From Alphaproteobacteria bacterium (lineage in GTDB: Bacteria > Pseudomonadota > Alphaproteobacteria > UBA828): DNA of 51,975 nucleotides. The number at the start of each line of letters is the position of its first letter. The stretch's first letter is position 1. Positions 14,180-23,610 of the stretch are shown here, in pieces. The notes under the pieces are model-generated. The model saw only the letters and a program-made list of their open reading frames with translations. It was not told the origin of the DNA and did not search any database. The stretch covers positions 1 to 51,975 of the forward strand of contig JAJDXK010000146.1 in assembly GCA_022823305.1 (NCBI GenBank), written 5' to 3'. A program made the translations under genes and the position numbers.

Positions 14180-14986
14180 CTAGGCCTCGACCTCGGCGAT
14201 GTAGTCGTCTGCCTCGTCGAGGTGAGGAATCCCGCGGTTGTGGCCGCCGTAGGCCTCCGTGCCCTTCAGAACGGCGGTCCTGCGGCTGAACTCGACCTTG
14301 AGCTCGCCGGCGAGAATCGCGCCGACGGCGTTGTACTGCCACTCGCTCACGGCCTTGCTGGCCGGGCGCTCGGACATCCTCTCGAACCACGCCGTGACCC
14401 GCGGGTGCTTCTCCCAGACCCGGTCCGGAATGATCTTGCCGGCGTGGTGGGAAACCATCTCGTGGAACCCGGCCAGATCGGCATAGCTGACCTCGTCGCC
14501 GCAGCAGTAGTCGCGGTCCTTGAGCCAGTAGTTCTCCATCACGCCCAGTGATTCGTAGAGGACGTGGTAGCCCTTCCGGCGCTCCGCCGTGAAGTCCTTG
14601 TCCTCGCCGTAGATGAAGGGCGCGAAGATGGTCCAGTGGAAGGCGCCGCCGCCGAGGCGCAGCGTGTAGGCGTACCACTGCACGTACTGGTTGATGAGCG
14701 AGCGCTCGCGCAGCGTGGAGCCGAACCAGTGGCCGGGGCAGTCGAACTTCTCGTTGAGGTAGCGCCCGATGGCGACGTTCTCCCACACCGTGAAGTCGCC
14801 GTCGACGAGGATCGGCACCTGCCCCGTGGGGTTGTAGGTGTCCCTGAACTCCTGCGTCTCGTTGATGTTCGTGGTGATGTCGACGACCTCGTCCTCGAAC
14901 TCGATGTCGTTCTCCACCATGAACTGCCGCGCCGAGCGGCAGGGCTGGGATGCGGGGTGGTGGAGGTAGCGGAGTTTCGTGCTCAT
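14180..14986 (-). CDS. Glutathione S-transferase family protein (theta-like)
   Basis: 268 aa, somewhat longer than the usual 200-230. The N-terminal thioredoxin-like domain has PASQPCRSARQF and the cis-proline loop GQVPILVDGDFTVWEN. The family's glutathione-binding Glu-Ser pair appears here as Glu-Asn. The helical C-terminal domain ends with a ~40-residue extension (RRTAVLKGTEAYGG...). Probably a cytosolic conjugating or dehalogenating enzyme; substrate unknown. It lies 25 nt after the molybdoenzyme gene on the same strand and may be co-transcribed. Confidence 0.88.
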   Translation of the reverse strand: MSTKLRYLHHPASQPCRSARQFMVENDIEFEDEVVDITTNINETQEFRDTYNPTGQVPILVDGDFTVWENVAIGRYLNEKFDCPGHWFGSTLRERSLINQYVQWYAYTLRLGGGAFHWTIFAPFIYGEDKDFTAERRKGYHVLYESLGVMENYWLKDRDYCCGDEVSYADLAGFHEMVSHHAGKIIPDRVWEKHPRVTAWFERMSERPASKAVSEWQYNAVGAILAGELKVEFSRRTAVLKGTEAYGGHNRGIPHLDEADDYIAEVEA

Positions 14987-15011
14987 GGGGGTCCCCTCTC
15001 CATGCTGCAGG

Positions 15012-17105
15012 TCAATTGGCGGGCCGTGCCCAGATGGCGGTGTCGTGGAAGACGGCGCCGCCGTTGGGCCAGCCGGGGTCGGCCGAGGTCAGCGTGTTGA
15101 TCCCGAGCCCTTCCTCGAAGGCCGAGTTGGGCCAGATGCTCTCGACGATCACGGTGCCGCGCTGCTGGCCCTTGCTCGTGCCGGCGCCGTGCACCTGCCC
15201 GTTGCCGCCGGCGATGCGGGCGTGGAGCAGGATGGAGCCGCGCCGGTTGCCGATGCGGATGCGGTCGCCGTCCTCGAAGCCGAGGTCGCGGGCGTCGCCG
15301 GGGTGGAAGAGGGCGCTCGGCCGTGCCTCCTTCTCGATGCTGGTGGGCGTCTCGGTGAAGCTGGAGTTGAGGTAGTTGTGCGCCGGCGCCGTGACGAGGC
15401 GGAAGGGATGCTCCGCGTCCGCCGCCTCGGTCACCGCCATGTGGTCGGGGAAGGCCGGCATCTCCGCCCCGCGCGGCCCCATCCGCGCCCAGTCAGGGCT
15501 GAAGCGGAAGCGCCCGTCGGGCCAGCCGAAGCCCTTCAGGTGATGCGCGGTCTCGAAGTCCGGCATGCAGTCCTTCCAGCGCATGGCCTTGAGCGTCGCG
15601 GCGTCGGGGTGGCCCGAGCGCCTGAGGGTCGCGTCGATCAGCTCCCACGCGCTCATGTCGAAGCCCGGATGCTCGGCCCCCAGCCGCTTCGCAAGCGCGC
15701 GGATCACGTCGTGGTTGGAGCGCGATTCGGCGTGGGCCTCGATCGTCTGCGCGCCCATCAGCAGGTAGCTGTGGCCGCCGCCCACGTAGATGTCGTCGTG
15801 CTCCAGGAAGGTCGTGGCCGGCAGCACGATGTCGGCGTAGCGCGCGGTGTCGGTCATGAACTGCTCGTGCACGGCGAGGAAGAGGTCCTCGCGCAGCAGG
15901 CCCTCGCGCACCCTGGCCGATTCCGGCGCGACGGCCGCCGGGTTCACGTTCTGCATGATGCAGGCCGTGACCGGGGGGCCGTCGCCGAGGTCGCTCGCAT
16001 CTCCGGTCAGCACCGGGCCGATGCGCGACATGTCGAGCACGCGCACCGAGCGGTCGCGCGCGTCGAGCCCCTCGATCAGGGTGGCATCGACGCCGTAGAC
16101 GCTCTTGTTGGTGTGCATGGCGCCGCCGCCCTCGTACTGCCAGGCGCCGGTGACCGCGGCGATGCAGGTGGCGGCGTGCATGTTGGCGGCGCCGTTGCGC
16201 GAGCGGGTGAAGCCGTAGCCGAGGCGGATGTAGGTGCGCTTGATACGCCCGATCATGCGGGCAAGCGCCACGATCTCGCCGGCCGGAATGCCGGTGATCG
16301 CCGCTGCCCAGTCGGGGCCCCGGCTCGCGAGATGGGCCTCGAGCTCGTCCGGCCGGTCGGTGTAGCGGGCGAGGTAGGCGCGGTCGGCGAAGTCCTCGGC
16401 GAAGAGCACGTGCATGATGCCGCAGGCGAGCGCGCCGTCGGTGCCGGGCTTCAGCGCCACGTGGTGGTCGGCCACCTTCGCGGTCCGCGTCAGGTAGGGA
16501 TCGACCACCACCAGCGCTGCCCCCCGCGTCTTCCGTGCCTTCGCGATGTGGGTCATCACGTTGACCTGGGTCGACGCCGGGTTGCAGCCCCAGACCACGA
16601 TCAGGTCCGCCTTCGCCATCTCGCGCGGGTCGCTGCCGACGTAGGTGCCGACGCCGGCCCACCAGCCGTCGCTGGAAAGGCGCGAGCAGATGGTCTCGTC
16701 CTGGCCCGAGTACTTCATGACGTGGCGCAGGCGGTTGATCCCGTCGCGCTGCACCAGGCCCATGGTGCCGGCGTAGTAGTAGGGCCAGACCGCTTCGCGC
16801 CCGTCCTTCTCGGCGGCGCGGACGAAGGCGTCCGCGATCAGGTCGAGCGCGTCGTCCCAGCCGATCGGGCGGAATTCGCCGCTCCCCTTCTCGCCTGTGC
16901 GCCGGAGCGGCTGCGCCAGGCGGCCTGGATGGTGCACGCGCTCGGCATAGCGCGCGACCTTGGCGCAGATCACGCCTGCGGTGTAGTCGTTCTCCCGCGC
17001 GCCCCTGACCGCGCCGATCCGGTCGGCTGCGAGCCGCTCCACCTCCAGCGCGCAGGTCGACGGGCAGTCGTGGGGGCAGGCGGTGGCGACGAATTCGCTC
17101 GGCAC
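15012..17105 (-). CDS. Molybdopterin oxidoreductase (DMSO-reductase superfamily)
   Basis: 697-aa catalytic subunit binding bis-MGD molybdenum cofactor and one 4Fe-4S cluster through C10, C14, C18 and C47. Central blocks include DLIVVWGCNPAST, VVVDPYLTRTA and KPGTDGALACGIMHVL. The C-terminal dinucleotide-binding domain starts near FRLVTAPAHNYLNSSF. There is no Tat signal, so it is likely cytoplasmic. No electron-transfer subunit is adjacent. The substrate is not deducible; it belongs to the FdhA-like/BisC-like group. The start is GTG at 17105, chosen because GGAGGGAG sits 6-7 nt before it. Confidence 0.92.
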   Translation of the reverse strand: MPSEFVATACPHDCPSTCALEVERLAADRIGAVRGARENDYTAGVICAKVARYAERVHHPGRLAQPLRRTGEKGSGEFRPIGWDDALDLIADAFVRAAEKDGREAVWPYYYAGTMGLVQRDGINRLRHVMKYSGQDETICSRLSSDGWWAGVGTYVGSDPREMAKADLIVVWGCNPASTQVNVMTHIAKARKTRGAALVVVDPYLTRTAKVADHHVALKPGTDGALACGIMHVLFAEDFADRAYLARYTDRPDELEAHLASRGPDWAAAITGIPAGEIVALARMIGRIKRTYIRLGYGFTRSRNGAANMHAATCIAAVTGAWQYEGGGAMHTNKSVYGVDATLIEGLDARDRSVRVLDMSRIGPVLTGDASDLGDGPPVTACIMQNVNPAAVAPESARVREGLLREDLFLAVHEQFMTDTARYADIVLPATTFLEHDDIYVGGGHSYLLMGAQTIEAHAESRSNHDVIRALAKRLGAEHPGFDMSAWELIDATLRRSGHPDAATLKAMRWKDCMPDFETAHHLKGFGWPDGRFRFSPDWARMGPRGAEMPAFPDHMAVTEAADAEHPFRLVTAPAHNYLNSSFTETPTSIEKEARPSALFHPGDARDLGFEDGDRIRIGNRRGSILLHARIAGGNGQVHGAGTSKGQQRGTVIVESIWPNSAFEEGLGINTLTSADPGWPNGGAVFHDTAIWARPAN

Positions 17106-17226
17106 GATGCTCCCTCCTCGCGATCCGATGCGTCATGGTAGCCCATCCGGTGCGGGCCGGCACAGCCAACCTGCGCGCGCGGCAGGGCCAAGACTGCGAA
17201 ATTGTGCTATGTATCGGGGTCAAGAG

Positions 17227-17694
17227 ATGACGACCACGACAGACAGCGACTCCGCGGCGCGGGCGCGCCTGCGCCAGGCGGGGCTCCGGCCCACGCGCCA
17301 GCGCATCGTCCTCGCCCGCCGGCTCTTCGACGGGCCGCATCGCCACGTCACCGCCGCCGAGCTGCATGCCGAGGTGCTGCGGGAGGAGGCGGGCGTCTCG
17401 CTCGCCACCGTCTACAACACCCTGCACCAGTTCACGAAGGCGGGCCTGCTGCGCGAGCTGGTGGTGGAATCCGGGCGCTCCTTCTTCGACACCAACACCG
17501 AGCATCACCAGCATTTCTTCTTCGAGGAGAGCGGCCGTCTGGTGGACGTGCCGGGCGATCGCATCTCGGTCAACACGCTCCCGCCGACGCCGCCGGGGAC
17601 CACGGTCTCGCGCGTCGACATCGTCGTTCGCGTCGCCGGCAGGGACTCGGGAGCGGACGAGGCAGCCGCAGGGCGCCCGCAAACCCTGGAATGA
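17227..17694 (+). CDS. irr: Fur-family iron response regulator Irr
   Basis: 155-aa winged-helix regulator, closest by motif to the haem-responsive Irr branch of the Fur family: LRQAGLRPTRQRIVLARRLF, HVTAAELHAEVL, VSLATVYNTLHQFTKAGLLREL, and the His-rich TEHHQHFFFEE. In alphaproteobacteria Irr adjusts iron, haem and peroxide genes to haem status. The frame opens at 17083, but ATG 17227 fits the family. The next gene is a rubrerythrin, with an operator-like palindrome overlapping the irr stop codon. Confidence 0.92.
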   Translation: MTTTTDSDSAARARLRQAGLRPTRQRIVLARRLFDGPHRHVTAAELHAEVLREEAGVSLATVYNTLHQFTKAGLLRELVVESGRSFFDTNTEHHQHFFFEESGRLVDVPGDRISVNTLPPTPPGTTVSRVDIVVRVAGRDSGADEAAAGRPQTLE

Positions 17695-17699
17695 TTCCA
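17687..17699. promoter_or_regulatory. Candidate Irr/Fur-type operator
   Basis: TGGAATGATTCCA is a perfect 6-1-6 palindrome spanning the irr stop codon (17692-17694). It sits 5 nt before the -35 box of the rubrerythrin promoter. Its GAAT/ATTC core matches the known Irr box style (TTAGAA..TTCTAA). Binding by Irr is inferred. Confidence 0.5.
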
Positions 17700-17704
17700 A
17701 TCCG

Positions 17705-17733
17705 TTGACGGCGGCCCCGCGCTGCGTCATATA
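17705..17733 (+). promoter_or_regulatory. Promoter of the rubrerythrin gene
   Basis: TTGACG (17705-17710) and CATATA (17728-17733) with a 17-nt spacer. Transcription would start near 17740, leaving a ~75-nt leader before ATG 17814. This argues against the upstream in-frame GTG at 17739 as the start. Confidence 0.55.
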
Positions 17734-17813
17734 GGGCGGTGAGCGCCCCGGTCGTGCCGGCGTTCGACGGCACGGGCCGCGCGGCTTTCAAACGACAATG
17801 GGAGCACGACACG

Positions 17814-18233
<420 letters not shown>

Positions 18234-18251
18234 GCCTTTTTCGCCCGAATG

Positions 18252-18294
18252 CCGGCGCCCCTTGGCCGCGTGCGGGCGGTCAGGCGGGCGCCGG
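18252..18294 (+). terminator. Candidate terminator after rubrerythrin
   Basis: Inverted repeat CCGGCGCCC (18252-18260) / GGGCGCCGG (18286-18294), followed by TTTCAATTT, 19 nt after the rubrerythrin stop. The loop is long (25 nt). Confidence 0.45.
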
Positions 18295-18314
18295 TTTCAA
18301 TTTGAGCCGTCGGG

Positions 18315-19373
18315 TCAAGCACCCGCCAGTCGGAAGACCTCGGCGAAGGCCGGGTGCAGCGCGGTCGAGCCCGGCGCCTCGAGGTCGCTCTCGGCCGAGT
18401 TCTGGCAGAGCACGGCGGTGATCCCGCTCGCCGCGTGGTGGCCGGCCATGGTGAAGTGGCCGCGCAGCTGGCCGAGGTGGCCCTCGATCGCGAGCTCGCC
18501 GAAGCGGGAGACCAGCACGCCGTGGCCGCAGTAGGCGATATTCGTGCCGGGGAAGGAGGCCGGCAGCAGCGGCCCCCGCAGCATGGCGAGGCCCGCCTCG
18601 TCGAGAATCTGCCCGGTGAAGAGCGCGTGGACGCCGCGCGCGAGGTCGCGCGGCGTGGTGACCAGGTCGCCCGCGGCGCCGATGCCGGAGAGCGGGAACC
18701 AGCCCGTGGATTCCTCGGGCGGCGTGCCGGGCCTCGCCGAATCGAAGATGTAGGCGCGGGCGAGGCGTTCGCGGGGGACTCTCTCGTCCCCGCCGCTCCA
18801 GGTCTCGTCCATGCCGGCGGGCTCGAAGACCGCGCGCCGCAGCCAGCGGGAGAGCGGCTCGCCGCGCTCGGCGGCGACAATCTCGCCGGCCAGCACGTAG
18901 CCCGTGTTGGAATAGAGGAAGGTCTCGCCCGGCGCGTTCTGCGTGCCGGTGGAAAGCGCGAAGTCGACGATCCGCTCTGGCGTCCAGTCGTCGGCCGCGC
19001 CCTTCGGCATCAGCGCCTCGTATTCGGGCAGGCCGCTGCGGTGGCTCAGCAGGTGGCGGACGCGGATCTCGCCTGCGCGCGGCAGCCGCGGGAACCAGCC
19101 CTCGATGGTCTGGTCGAGGCCGACCCTCCCCTCTCGCACCAGCGCGAGCACGGCCACCGCGGTCCAGGTCTTCTTGGTGCTGGCGGTCCTGAACAGGCGG
19201 TCGGGCGTGAGCGGCGCGCCGCTTTCCCGGTCGGCGCAGCCGGCGGCAAGGGTGAGGACCGGCTCGCTGGGCCTGACCAGCGCGAGCGAGGCGCCGACCA
19301 CGCCTCCGGCCACATGCTCGCTCACCACCGCGTCGAGCCGGGATGCGAGAACCTCGCTCTCGGGCTTCAGCAT
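18315..19373 (-). CDS. Serine hydrolase, class-C beta-lactamase family
   Basis: 352 aa from ATG 19373, which has a GGAGGAGG site upstream; the longer frame to 19427 is unlikely. The fold signature is present: SxxK in TASTKKTW and YxN in [11 protein letters not shown], plus [15 protein letters not shown]. Such proteins are esterases, D-aminopeptidases or peptidases more often than true beta-lactamases. No signal peptide is visible, so a cytoplasmic esterase/peptidase is likelier than resistance. Confidence 0.88.
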   Translation of the reverse strand: MLKPESEVLASRLDAVVSEHVAGGVVGASLALVRPSEPVLTLAAGCADRESGAPLTPDRLFRTASTKKTWTAVAVLALVREGRVGLDQTIEGWFPRLPRAGEIRVRHLLSHRSGLPEYEALMPKGAADDWTPERIVDFALSTGTQNAPGETFLYSNTGYVLAGEIVAAERGEPLSRWLRRAVFEPAGMDETWSGGDERVPRERLARAYIFDSARPGTPPEESTGWFPLSGIGAAGDLVTTPRDLARGVHALFTGQILDEAGLAMLRGPLLPASFPGTNIAYCGHGVLVSRFGELAIEGHLGQLRGHFTMAGHHAASGITAVLCQNSAESDLEAPGSTALHPAFAEVFRLAGA

Positions 19374-19510
19374 GGCGGGCCTCCTCCTCCGTCGTGTCGG
19401 CGCCCACCATAGCACGTCGCCCGGCATCGAGGGTGGACGCCCGCGCGCCCGACCACTAGCCTGCCGGCGGACTCGCGGCGGCGGTGCCCGCGCTGGAGAG
19501 GGAGACTCAC

Positions 19511-21880
19511 ATGGCCCATGTCGGCGCGGCGCACGCGCGATTGGAGGATGATCGCTTCCTGACCGGCCGGGGCCGCTTCGTGGACGACATCCGCCTGCCG
19601 GGAGAGGCGTTCGCCGCCTTCGTCCGCAGCCCCCACGCGCGCGCCCGCATCGGCGCCATCGCCACCGCCCGCGCCCGCGCCATGCCCGGCGTGCTGGCGG
19701 TGCTCACCGGCGAGGACTGGCGCCAGGGCGGCGGCGGCGACACCGACGTGCTGTGGGACCTCGCCTCCCACGACGGCACGCCGATGAAGGTCGCGCCACG
19801 GCCCGTCTTCGCCGACGGCGAGGCGCGCCACGTGGGCGACACCGTGGCGCTCGTCGTGGCCGAGGATGCGCACGCGGCGGCGGACGCGGCGGCGGCGGTC
19901 GAGGTCGCCTGGGAGCCGCTGACCGCCGTGACGGACCTCGAGGCGGCGGTCGAGGAGGGAGCGCCGCCGGTGCACGAGCGCTTCGGCGGCAACGTCTCCT
20001 ACGACTGGCGGCTGGGCGATGCCGAGGCGACGGCCGCCGCCTTCGCCGCCGCCGCCCATGTCACCGCGCTCAGGCTGGTCAACAACCGCCTCGCGCCGTC
20101 CGCCATCGAGCCCCGCGCGGCCATCGGCGCCTATGACCCGGGCAGCGAGCGCTACACGCTCTGGTCCACCACCCAGAACCCGCATCTGGTGCGCCAGTGG
20201 CTCTCGCGCGACACGCTGCACGCGCCCGAGCACGCGATCCGGGTGGTGGCGCCCGATGTCGGCGGCGGCTTCGGGCAGAAGACCTACCACTACCCCGAGG
20301 AGCCGAGCCTGCCCTGGGCCGCGCGGCTGGTGGGCCGGCCGGTGCGCTGGACCGCGACGCGGAGCGAGACGCTCGCGGTGGACATCCACGCCCGCGACCA
20401 CGTGACCGAGGCGCGCATGGCCTTCGACGAGACGGGCCGCATCACCGCCGTGGAGGCGAACATCATCGCCAACCTCGGCGCCTACCAGAGCCAGTTCGGC
20501 GCGTGCATCCCGACGCTCTTCTGCGCCACCATGTTCTCCGGCCAGTATGCGATCCCCGCGCTGCACTGCCGCGTGCTCGGCGTCTACACCCACACCACGC
20601 CGGTCGACGCCTATCGCGGCGCCGGCAATCCGGAGATCACCTACGTCGTCGAGCGCCTGGTCGAGAACGGCGCGCGCGAGCGGGCCGGCGATCCGGTCGA
20701 GGCGCGCGCGCGCAACCTGATACCCGCCGCGCGCATGCCCTATGCCAGCGCCACCGGCATCACCTACGACGTGGGCGACTTCCCGGCGGTCCTCGACAAG
20801 GCCCGGGCGCTGGCCGGTCTCGACGCGCTGCGGGCCGAGCAGGCCAGGCACCGCGCCGACGGCGTGCTGATGGGCATCGGCATGGCCGCCTTCGTCCGCT
20901 CCGGCGGCGCCGGGCCGAGCCGGCTCGCCGCCGCCCTCGGCGCCCGCATGGGGCTCTGGGACGTCGCCACCGTCAGGGTCCATCCCAGCGGCAAGATCAC
21001 CGTGCTCTGCGGCAGCCACAGCCACGGCCAGTCCCACGCCACCACCTACGCGCAGATCGTGGCCGACCGCTTCGGCTGCGCCATGGCCGACATCGATGTC
21101 GTCGAGGGCGACACCGACCGCATCCCCCACGGCCTCGGCACCTGGGCCTCGCGCTCGATCACCGTGGTCGGCAGCGCCCTCGCCGTGGCCTCCGACCGCA
21201 TCGTCGACAAGGGCCGCCGGCTCGCCGCCCACCTGATGGAGTGCGCCGAGGGCGATGTCGACTTCCGCGCCGGCGCCTATGCCGTGCGCGGCACCGACCG
21301 GCAGATGAGCTTCGTCGAGATCGCCGACATGGCCTATCGCGGCGCCAACTACCCGGATGGCTTCGAGCTCGGGCTGGAGGAGGCCGCGTTCTTCGACCCC
21401 GACGACTTCAACTATCCCTACGGCACCCATGTCGCCGTGGTCACCGTCGATGGCGAGACCGGCGCGGTGCGGCTCACCGGCTACTACTCGGTGGAGGACG
21501 CGGGCCTGGTAATCAACCCGCTGGTGGTCGACGGCCAGCGCCACGGCGCCACCGCCCAGGGCATCGGCCAGGCCCTGCTGGAAGCCGTGCGCTACGACCC
21601 GGCCTCGGGCCAGCTGCTGAGCGGCTCCTTCATGGACTACGCGATGCCGCGCGCCGACGACCTGCCCGCCTTTGCCCTCGGCGACCACGTGACGCTGACC
21701 GCGACCAACCCGCTCGGCGTCAAGGGCGTGGGCGAGCTCGGCACCTCCGGCCCGCCGGCCGCCATCGGCAACGCCATCCTCGACGCGCTCTGGCACCTCG
21801 GCGTGCGCCACGTGGAGATGCCCTTCACGGCCGAGCGCGTGTGGCGCGCGATGCGCGATGCCGGCCAGGCGGCGGGCTGA
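19511..21880 (+). CDS. Xanthine-dehydrogenase-family molybdopterin-binding subunit (CoxL-like)
   Basis: 789 aa, full length for the large subunit of aerobic molybdenum hydroxylases. The N-terminal a/b-hammerhead reads RFLTGRGRFVDDIRLPG...FVRSPHARARI. Cofactor-binding blocks include PDVGGGFGQKTYHYPEE, TPVDAYRGAGNPE and the catalytic glutamate of GVGELGTSGPPAAIGNAI. The active-site loop is AYRGAGN, not the AYRCSFR of form-I CO dehydrogenase, so CO oxidation is not supported. No FAD or 2Fe-2S subunit lies nearby. Start at ATG 19511 with GGAGA upstream. Confidence 0.9.
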   Translation: MAHVGAAHARLEDDRFLTGRGRFVDDIRLPGEAFAAFVRSPHARARIGAIATARARAMPGVLAVLTGEDWRQGGGGDTDVLWDLASHDGTPMKVAPRPVFADGEARHVGDTVALVVAEDAHAAADAAAAVEVAWEPLTAVTDLEAAVEEGAPPVHERFGGNVSYDWRLGDAEATAAAFAAAAHVTALRLVNNRLAPSAIEPRAAIGAYDPGSERYTLWSTTQNPHLVRQWLSRDTLHAPEHAIRVVAPDVGGGFGQKTYHYPEEPSLPWAARLVGRPVRWTATRSETLAVDIHARDHVTEARMAFDETGRITAVEANIIANLGAYQSQFGACIPTLFCATMFSGQYAIPALHCRVLGVYTHTTPVDAYRGAGNPEITYVVERLVENGARERAGDPVEARARNLIPAARMPYASATGITYDVGDFPAVLDKARALAGLDALRAEQARHRADGVLMGIGMAAFVRSGGAGPSRLAAALGARMGLWDVATVRVHPSGKITVLCGSHSHGQSHATTYAQIVADRFGCAMADIDVVEGDTDRIPHGLGTWASRSITVVGSALAVASDRIVDKGRRLAAHLMECAEGDVDFRAGAYAVRGTDRQMSFVEIADMAYRGANYPDGFELGLEEAAFFDPDDFNYPYGTHVAVVTVDGETGAVRLTGYYSVEDAGLVINPLVVDGQRHGATAQGIGQALLEAVRYDPASGQLLSGSFMDYAMPRADDLPAFALGDHVTLTATNPLGVKGVGELGTSGPPAAIGNAILDALWHLGVRHVEMPFTAERVWRAMRDAGQAAG

Positions 21881-21889
21881 GGCGCGGCG

Positions 21890-22321
21890 TCAGGCCTCCG
21901 AGTCCGCATAGTCCGCCAGCATCACGACCGTACCGCCGTGCTCGGTCGGCCCAAGCGCATTGGCGAAACGGGCGTCCGCCGTCACCAGCCTGGCGTTGAT
22001 CCGGTGCGCGAGCGCGAGATAGACGCAATCGTAGACGGGCCGGTCGAGCGCGAGCGCGAGGCGCACCGCGTCGGCGCAGACCGTCTCGTCGGCGCTCCAG
22101 CGGAGGGGCATTTGCGGAAGGGCGGTCAGGAGGGCGGCGACCCGGCCGCGCTCGATCTGCCCCAGCCTCGCCTTGCGCCAGAGCGCGTTGGCAATCTCCG
22201 AGGCCATCAGGCGCGGCGCATGCAGTTCCGCGTCCCCGGCAACCAGCCGGTCCGCCTCTTCCGAGCCCTCTTCCGCGACCAGCCACTTCACTGCCACGCT
22301 GGCGTCCACCACCAGGCTCAT
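21890..22321 (-). CDS. PIN-domain toxin (FitB/VapC-like)
   Basis: 143-aa PIN-fold ribonuclease. Acidic active-site residues are visible in VVDASVAVKWLV, MASEIANALWR, VYDCVYLALAHR and LVTADARFANAL. Its start overlaps the antitoxin stop by 4 nt (ATGA), so the two are translationally coupled. Toxins of this family cleave RNA until bound by the cognate antitoxin. Confidence 0.9.
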   Translation of the reverse strand: MSLVVDASVAVKWLVAEEGSEEADRLVAGDAELHAPRLMASEIANALWRKARLGQIERGRVAALLTALPQMPLRWSADETVCADAVRLALALDRPVYDCVYLALAHRINARLVTADARFANALGPTEHGGTVVMLADYADSEA

Positions 22322-22578
22322 CGGATACCGCGATGCCCGCTGTCACGATCCTCGCGAATCAGATCCTCCGCGGGTGTTTGCGGGGTTCCCTCGGTCTCCC
22401 GCCTGAGACGCGCGGCAAGCGCCCGGAACGAGGCGCGTCTGGCCGCGGGGTCATCCTGGGCGGCGACCTCCAGAATGTGCCGCGCCTCGCCCTCCAGGGA
22501 GCGGTTGTTGCCGGCGGCGCGGCGCTTGAGACGGCGCACCACGTTGTCGTCGAGTTTTCGCACGTTGATGGTCGACAT
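22318..22578 (-). CDS. FitA-like ribbon-helix-helix antitoxin
   Basis: 86 aa from ATG 22578 (MSTINVRKLDDNVVRRLKRRAAGNNRSLEGEAR), a typical Arc/FitA RHH DNA-binding N-terminus. The charged C-terminal tail would wrap the toxin. Longer in-frame starts exist up to 22605. The toxin gene follows with a 4-nt overlap, the standard antitoxin-toxin order. The product probably represses its own operon. Confidence 0.88.
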   Translation of the reverse strand: MSTINVRKLDDNVVRRLKRRAAGNNRSLEGEARHILEVAAQDDPAARRASFRALAARLRRETEGTPQTPAEDLIREDRDSGHRGIR

Positions 22579-22810
22579 CGCGTGTTCCCGATCGAATGAC
22601 ATCAAAATGCTATCATGCGGCCGCGAGCAAGGCGAGCGCCAGGTCGGGGAGCGACGTGGCGCCCCTGCCTCACACCGCGTTGAGGGGGCCGGGGATATGC
22701 ACTATCACATCGCAACCATCATCCCGTCGCGCCGTTGCGGTTGATCCGGTCTGCGGTGCGGGAGCAACAGGCGGGGCCGGTCGCGGCGCCGCGGGCAAGA
22801 GGAGCACTTC

Positions 22811-23569
22811 ATGAGCAAGCCCACCGTCATGATCACCGGCGCCGGAATCGGTATCGGCGAGGCCACGGCCGTGGCCTTCGGCCGGGCCGGCTGGCACGTC
22901 TATGTCACCGACGTGCTCGACGAGGAGGGCAGGGCGACCGTCGCCGCGATCGAGGCGGCCGGCGGCAGCGCCGCGTTCAGCCGTGTCGACGTGACCGACA
23001 GCGCCAACGTGGACGCTGCGGTCGCAGCCGCCGAGGCCGCCACCGGCGCGCTCGACGCCGTCATCGCCAACGCCGGCATCGCCCACAAGGTCCCGCTCAC
23101 GGAGATGAGCGACGAGAAGTGGGACCACACGCTCGACGTGGACCTGACGGGCGTGTTCCGCCTGCTGCGTGCCGCCGCGCCGGCGATGCGCGAGGCCGGG
23201 CGGGGCGCCATGGTCGCCGTCTCCTCGGTGATGGGCACGACCTGGGGCTGGCACGACCACGTGCAGTACAACGCGGCCAAGGCGGGCGTGGTCGGGCTGG
23301 TGCGCGGGCTCGCCTGCGACCTCGGCGGCGACGGCATCCGGGTCAACGGCATCGCACCTGGCTTCATCAGGACCGCGCAGGCGCTCAGCACCCAGCACTC
23401 GCTCGGGCTTGCGGGGCTGGAGGCGGCCGCCGAGTACATTCCTCTCGGCCGCTACGGCGAGGCCGACGACATCGCCGACGTGATCCTCTTCCTCTGCTCC
23501 GAGGGCGCGCGCTACGTGAGCGGCCAGACCATCGTCGTCGACGGCGGCGTCACGGTCGGGCGCTACTGA
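22811..23569 (+). CDS. SDR-family oxidoreductase
   Basis: 252-aa classical short-chain dehydrogenase. NAD(P)-binding TGAGIGIGEA at the N-terminus, NAG motif IANAGIAH, catalytic Ser in VAVSSVMG and YxxxK in QYNAAKAG, ending in the family's SGQTIVVDGG. It resembles 3-oxoacyl-ACP reductases and sugar dehydrogenases; the substrate is unknown. AGAGGAG precedes ATG 22811. The 232 bases upstream, back to the antitoxin start, hold nothing I can assign. Confidence 0.9.
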   Translation: MSKPTVMITGAGIGIGEATAVAFGRAGWHVYVTDVLDEEGRATVAAIEAAGGSAAFSRVDVTDSANVDAAVAAAEAATGALDAVIANAGIAHKVPLTEMSDEKWDHTLDVDLTGVFRLLRAAAPAMREAGRGAMVAVSSVMGTTWGWHDHVQYNAAKAGVVGLVRGLACDLGGDGIRVNGIAPGFIRTAQALSTQHSLGLAGLEAAAEYIPLGRYGEADDIADVILFLCSEGARYVSGQTIVVDGGVTVGRY

Positions 23570-23610
23570 GCATCCCCCTTCAGCGAGGTTTGGTCCGGAG
23601 GCGCGTGCGC

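Noticed and set aside
18315..19373. Antibiotic-resistance beta-lactamase
   Set aside because: SxxK and YxN are present but there is no signal peptide. The motif context fits the broad esterase/peptidase branch.
19511..21880. Form-I CO dehydrogenase large subunit (CoxL)
   Set aside because: The diagnostic AYRCSFR loop is absent (AYRGAGN instead) and there are no coxM/coxS neighbours.
22579..22810. Possible RNA gene in the gap between the antitoxin and the SDR gene
   Set aside because: No cloverleaf, riboswitch-like or strong stem pattern could be seen by eye. No tRNA, rRNA or CRISPR array was found anywhere in the window.
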